Source: Brevundimonas sp. UBA7534
GTDB lineage: Bacteria; Pseudomonadota; Alphaproteobacteria; Caulobacterales; Caulobacteraceae
Direction of reading: 5' to 3'
NCBI RefSeq assembly: GCF_002479325.1
Contig: NZ_DLMO01000133.1
Location: 1-18,883 of the forward strand
DNA: 18,883 nt
The notes beneath the pieces are model-generated. The model had not been told where the DNA came from and searched no databases. It saw nothing but the letters and a program-made list of their open reading frames with translations. Positions 16,699-18,883 of the stretch are shown here, one piece after another. The position numbers were made by a program, and so were the translations under genes. Each line of letters opens with the position of its first letter. Within the stretch, counting starts at the first letter, position 1.

Positions 16699-16717
16699 GT
16701 TAACCCTGCCGGTTAAC
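16699..16717. repeat. 19-bp perfect inverted repeat with TTAACC half-sites
   Basis: GTTAACC, five bases (CTGCC), then GGTTAAC form a perfect inverted repeat with 7-base arms, centred 58 bases before the fliO start and 93 bases before the flgB start. Each arm contains TTAACC, the CtrA half-site, but the two face each other with an unusual spacing (nine bases between the two TTAA cores). It may be an operator for a dimer, CtrA or another factor. Confidence 0.6.
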
Positions 16718-16765
16718 AGTCCCATCCGAACGCGCGCCCCCGCCGGACGCGCGCCGGGCGACCTG

Positions 16766-17041
16766 ATGAACTTCCTCGACCTTCTTCGCGCCGTCTTCGG
16801 CCTGGCCTTCACCCTGGGCCTGATCGGCCTGGCCGCCTGGGCCGTGCGCCGCTACGCGCCCCAGCTGATGGCCCGGCTCCAGGCCCAAAAGGGCGAGCGC
16901 CGGCTGCAGGTGGTCGAGACCCTGGTGCTGGATCCCGCCCGTCGCCTGGTCCTGGTGCGGGTCGACGACGAGGAACGCCTGATCCTTCTGGGCGAAGGCC
17001 GCGAACTGATCGAACCGCGCCAGACCGGAGGCGCCAAGTGA
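16766..17041 (+). CDS. fliO: Flagellar biosynthesis protein FliO (FliO/MopB family)
   Basis: FliO is a small membrane protein that helps assemble FliP into the flagellar export gate. The 91-residue product has one membrane helix (about 8-27, GLAFTLGLIGLAAWAV) and a cytoplasmic strand-rich segment (about 42-84: RRLQVVETLVLDPARRLVLV then RLILLGEG), the usual FliO pattern. The ATG at 16766 is chosen because no better start lies in the upstream open frame; its ribosome-binding site is weak (GGGCGA). The stop overlaps the fliP GTG start (GTGA), so FliO and FliP are translationally coupled. FliO proteins vary widely in length, and 91 residues is acceptable. Confidence 0.9.
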   Translation: MNFLDLLRAVFGLAFTLGLIGLAAWAVRRYAPQLMARLQAQKGERRLQVVETLVLDPARRLVLVRVDDEERLILLGEGRELIEPRQTGGAK

Positions 17042-17880
17042 GGCGCGCAGCCAGTCTCACCCGTGGGGGGAGAGAGAAGATCTTCTCCACCCCCGACGCC
17101 GCCGAGCTGAAGCGCGCGGCGCTGCTGTCGTTGGTCACCACGCTGCTGTGCCTGGCCTGGCCCGTCGTCGCCCTGGCCCAGGAGGCGGCCCAGTCCGGAT
17201 CCGCGATCAACATCGACCTGGGCACCGGCTCGGGCCTGACCCAGCGCGTCGTGCAGCTGATCGGCCTGATGACGGTGCTGTCGCTGGCGCCGTCCATCGT
17301 CATCATGACCACCAGCTTCGTGCGGATCGTGGTCGTTCTGTCGCTGCTGCGCACGGCGCTGGGTCTGCAGCAGTCGCCGCCGAACGCCGTGCTGGTGTCC
17401 CTGGCCCTGTTCCTGAGCGCCATCGTCATGGCCCCGACCTGGCAGGACGCCTATGATTCGGGGGTCCGGCCGCTGCTGGATCAGCAGATGGAGCTGCCCC
17501 AGGCGTTCGATGCGGCCTCGGAACCTGTGAAAACTTTCATGCTGTCCCAGGTGGACCGGGGCGACCTGGCCCTGTTCACCCGCCTGTCGCGCATCGAGGC
17601 GCCGCAGAACGTCCAGGAGCTGCCTCTGCGCGTGGTCACGCCCGCCTTCATGATCAGTGAGCTGAAACGGGCCTTCGAAATCGGATTTCTCCTTTTCGTT
17701 CCGTTTCTTGTGATCGACCTCGTGGTCGCCAGCGTGCTGATGTCCATGGGCATGATGATGCTGCCGCCGGTGGTCGTCAGCCTCCCGTTCAAGTTGATCT
17801 TCTTCGTGCTGGTGGACGGCTGGCGACTGGTCGCGGGCAGTCTGGTGGAGAGCTTCCAGAGGGGCGCCGGCGGGGGATAA
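17038..17880 (+). CDS. fliP: Flagellar type III export gate protein FliP
   Basis: FliP forms most of the core export gate with FliQ and FliR. The 280-residue product has a cleavable signal (about 25-48, ending VALA/QE), then helices with LAPSIVIMTTSFVRIVVVLS (83-102), LRTALGLQQSPPNAVLV, the PAFMISELKRAFEIGF segment (202-217) and MGMMMLPPVVVSLPFKL (237-253), all typical of FliP. The only usable start is GTG at 17038, overlapping the fliO stop. This puts a basic extension of about 24 residues before the signal peptide, encoded partly by a palindrome at 17065-17094. No ATG lies before residue 78 of this frame. The body of the protein is intact; the N-terminal boundary is odd. Confidence 0.95.
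   Translation: MRRAASLTRGGREKIFSTPDAAELKRAALLSLVTTLLCLAWPVVALAQEAAQSGSAINIDLGTGSGLTQRVVQLIGLMTVLSLAPSIVIMTTSFVRIVVVLSLLRTALGLQQSPPNAVLVSLALFLSAIVMAPTWQDAYDSGVRPLLDQQMELPQAFDAASEPVKTFMLSQVDRGDLALFTRLSRIEAPQNVQELPLRVVTPAFMISELKRAFEIGFLLFVPFLVIDLVVASVLMSMGMMMLPPVVVSLPFKLIFFVLVDGWRLVAGSLVESFQRGAGGG
17065..17094 (+). repeat. Palindromic stem inside the 5' end of fliP
   Basis: A perfect 14-bp palindrome, GAGAAGATCTTCTC (17074-17087), is flanked by GGGG and CCCC arms (17067-17070 and 17091-17094) that can pair across three mismatches. In mRNA this would form a stable hairpin about 30 bases downstream of the GTG start of fliP. It lies within the extra N-terminal codons before the signal peptide. Confidence 0.6.
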
Positions 17881-17888
17881 TCCCCGCC
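17869..17888 (+). terminator. GC-rich hairpin over the fliP stop codon, possible terminator
   Basis: GGCGGGG (17869-17875) pairs perfectly with CCCCGCC (17882-17888) around a 6-base loop that contains the TAA stop. The next T-run is a TTTT at 17906-17909, too far for a classical intrinsic terminator. A second small hairpin (GCGCG with CGCGC) surrounds that T-run. It may attenuate read-through into the HU gene. Confidence 0.35.
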
Positions 17889-17993
17889 CCGCAAGGCTTT
17901 GCGCGTTTTCCGCGCTTGCATTGCCGTGCGAAATCCGCGTTGATCCGCCGGTCCTCGCCCTGAATTGGGCGACTAACACTGGAAACGCTTCTC

Positions 17994-18272
17994 ATGACCA
18001 CTCAAGCCGAACTGATCGCCGCTGTCGCCAAGGACGCCGGTGTCTCGCAGGCCGACGCCGGCAAGGTGCTGACCGCCATCGTCGAGAACATCCACAAGTC
18101 CCTGAAGTCGGGCGGCGACGTCCGCATCTCGAACCTGGGCGTTTTCGACACCGCCGCCCGCGCCGAGCGCGAAGGCCGCAACCCGGCCACCGGCGCGACG
18201 ATCAAGATCGCCGCCTCCAAGGCCGTGCGCTTCCGCGTCTCCAAGCCGCTGAAGGACGCCGTCAACGGCTAA
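17994..18272 (+). CDS. hup: HU family DNA-binding protein
   Basis: HU is a small dimeric nucleoid protein that binds and bends DNA without strong sequence preference. The 92-residue product starts MTTQAELIAAVAKDAGVSQA, and has the conserved GGDVRISNLGVFDTAARAER segment (40-59), the DNA-binding arm with GRNPATGATIKI (61-72), and the usual ending VRFRVSKPLKDAV. The ATG at 17994 has GGAAAC about ten bases upstream. It is 113 bases after fliP; a 6-bp hairpin (17955-17972) lies in this leader. The length matches HU; an IHF subunit is less likely given the sequence. Probably expressed from its own promoter, which I could not place with confidence. Confidence 0.95.
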   Translation: MTTQAELIAAVAKDAGVSQADAGKVLTAIVENIHKSLKSGGDVRISNLGVFDTAARAEREGRNPATGATIKIAASKAVRFRVSKPLKDAVNG

Positions 18273-18308
18273 GGCTGTTCGCCCGTCCCGTTTGGGATGG
18301 AGCGAAGC

Positions 18309-18883
18309 TTACGAACGGGCGGGGGTCGCGGCGCGATCTCCGCCCGTTTCCGTTCTGAAGTCCGCCTTGGCCTTCTCGACCCAGCCGACGAAGGTGTCGG
18401 CGCCGCTGGACAGGGCGGAGAAGTCGCCGGCCCCCGCCACGCCCGACAGGCTGTCGTCCAGCGACACGCGAATGGCGTTGGCGGATTTCGCCCGGTCCAG
18501 GAACGGCCGGTACTGGCCGCTCAGTCGTTGCAGGGCGGCGCGGTTCCCCGCCAGAGAATACCCCACGCCGGCGCGCACCAGCCAGCTTTCCTCGGACGGC
18601 GACAGGGCGGCGGCCGTGTCGCGGTAGCGTCCGCCCAGCCGCGCCTCGTACAAAGCCGCCGCCTCGGCCCACTTCTGCTGCTTCCACAGAATGTCGGCGC
18701 GCACCTCGCGGGCGGGATCGGACTGGTCCCGGTCCAGCACCTCCAGCGCGTGGTCGAAACGGCCCAGGTCCATCAGGGCGCGCGCCTCCAGCGCCCGGCG
18801 CTCGCTGTTCATCGCCGCCGGCAGCAGGGTGGTGCGCGAACCCCAGATCGCCTGCAGCGCCTTCTCCGGCTGGCGATCTGGGG
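18309..18883 (-). CDS. TPR-like helical protein, C-terminal part (cut by window edge)
   Basis: The function is not recognised. The frame is open to the right edge and reads sensibly upstream of the first ATG (18812), giving PDRQPEKALQAIWGSRTTLL and then MNSERRALEARALMDLGRF. The visible 190 residues are therefore the C-terminal part of a longer protein, not a complete gene starting at that ATG. The helical repeats (ALMDLGRFDHALEVLDRD, then ILWKQQKWAEAAALYEARL) have the A/L/Y/A spacing of tetratricopeptide repeats, followed by a less regular tail with ANAIRVSLDDSLSG and WVEKAKADF. It is convergent with the HU gene, 36 bases apart, and on the opposite strand to fliOP. Any role in motility is unproven. 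Confidence 0.8.
   Translation of the reverse strand, partial: PDRQPEKALQAIWGSRTTLLPAAMNSERRALEARALMDLGRFDHALEVLDRDQSDPAREVRADILWKQQKWAEAAALYEARLGGRYRDTAAALSPSEESWLVRAGVGYSLAGNRAALQRLSGQYRPFLDRAKSANAIRVSLDDSLSGVAGAGDFSALSSGADTFVGWVEKAKADFRTETGGDRAATPARS

Overview
The window looks like a chromosomal segment from a high-GC alphaproteobacterium of the order Caulobacterales, most like Brevundimonas or Caulobacter. That placement is inferred from three things: codon use dominated by G or C at third positions, the gene order yebC - ruvCAB - ybgC - tolQRAB - pal - cpoB - tilS - ftsH, and a flgBC-fliE / fliOP flagellar block with CtrA-like TTAA-N7-TTAA sites. I see no phage, insertion sequence, CRISPR array, rRNA or tRNA.

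Positions 1 to about 15,114 are a run of minus-strand genes. Read in the direction of transcription they are: yebC; an MNT/HepT-type toxin-antitoxin pair; a hemerythrin-domain protein; an MgtC-family membrane protein; ruvC, ruvA and ruvB; a small membrane-anchored unknown; ybgC; a lipoprotein-like unknown; tolQ, tolR, tolA, tolB and pal; a good intrinsic terminator; a DUF3667 zinc-ribbon membrane protein; cpoB; tilS; and the 5' part of ftsH, which runs off the left edge. Many junctions overlap (ATGA or GTGA) or have very short gaps, which points to translational coupling in ruvCAB, tolQRA and cpoB-tilS-ftsH.

Positions about 15,248 to 17,880 hold a small plus-strand membrane protein, then a minus-strand flgB-flgC-fliE operon diverging from a plus-strand fliO-fliP pair. 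The flgB-fliO intergenic region carries CtrA-like sites and a 19-bp perfect inverted repeat. An HU-family gene (plus strand) follows, then the 3' part of a minus-strand TPR-like gene that continues past the right edge.

Functionally, the core is cell-envelope constriction (Tol-Pal and CpoB), Holliday-junction processing (RuvABC), tRNA-Ile lysidine synthesis (TilS), membrane proteolysis (FtsH) and assembly of the flagellar rod and export gate. The less ordinary parts are the toxin-antitoxin pair and two other genes between yebC and ruvC, the DUF3667 gene separating pal from cpoB, three poorly characterised small envelope proteins, and a GTG-started N-terminal extension of FliP that contains a long palindrome. 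I did not find a clearly new multi-gene system; the findings are modest and graded accordingly. No stretch longer than 300 bases lacks a gene.
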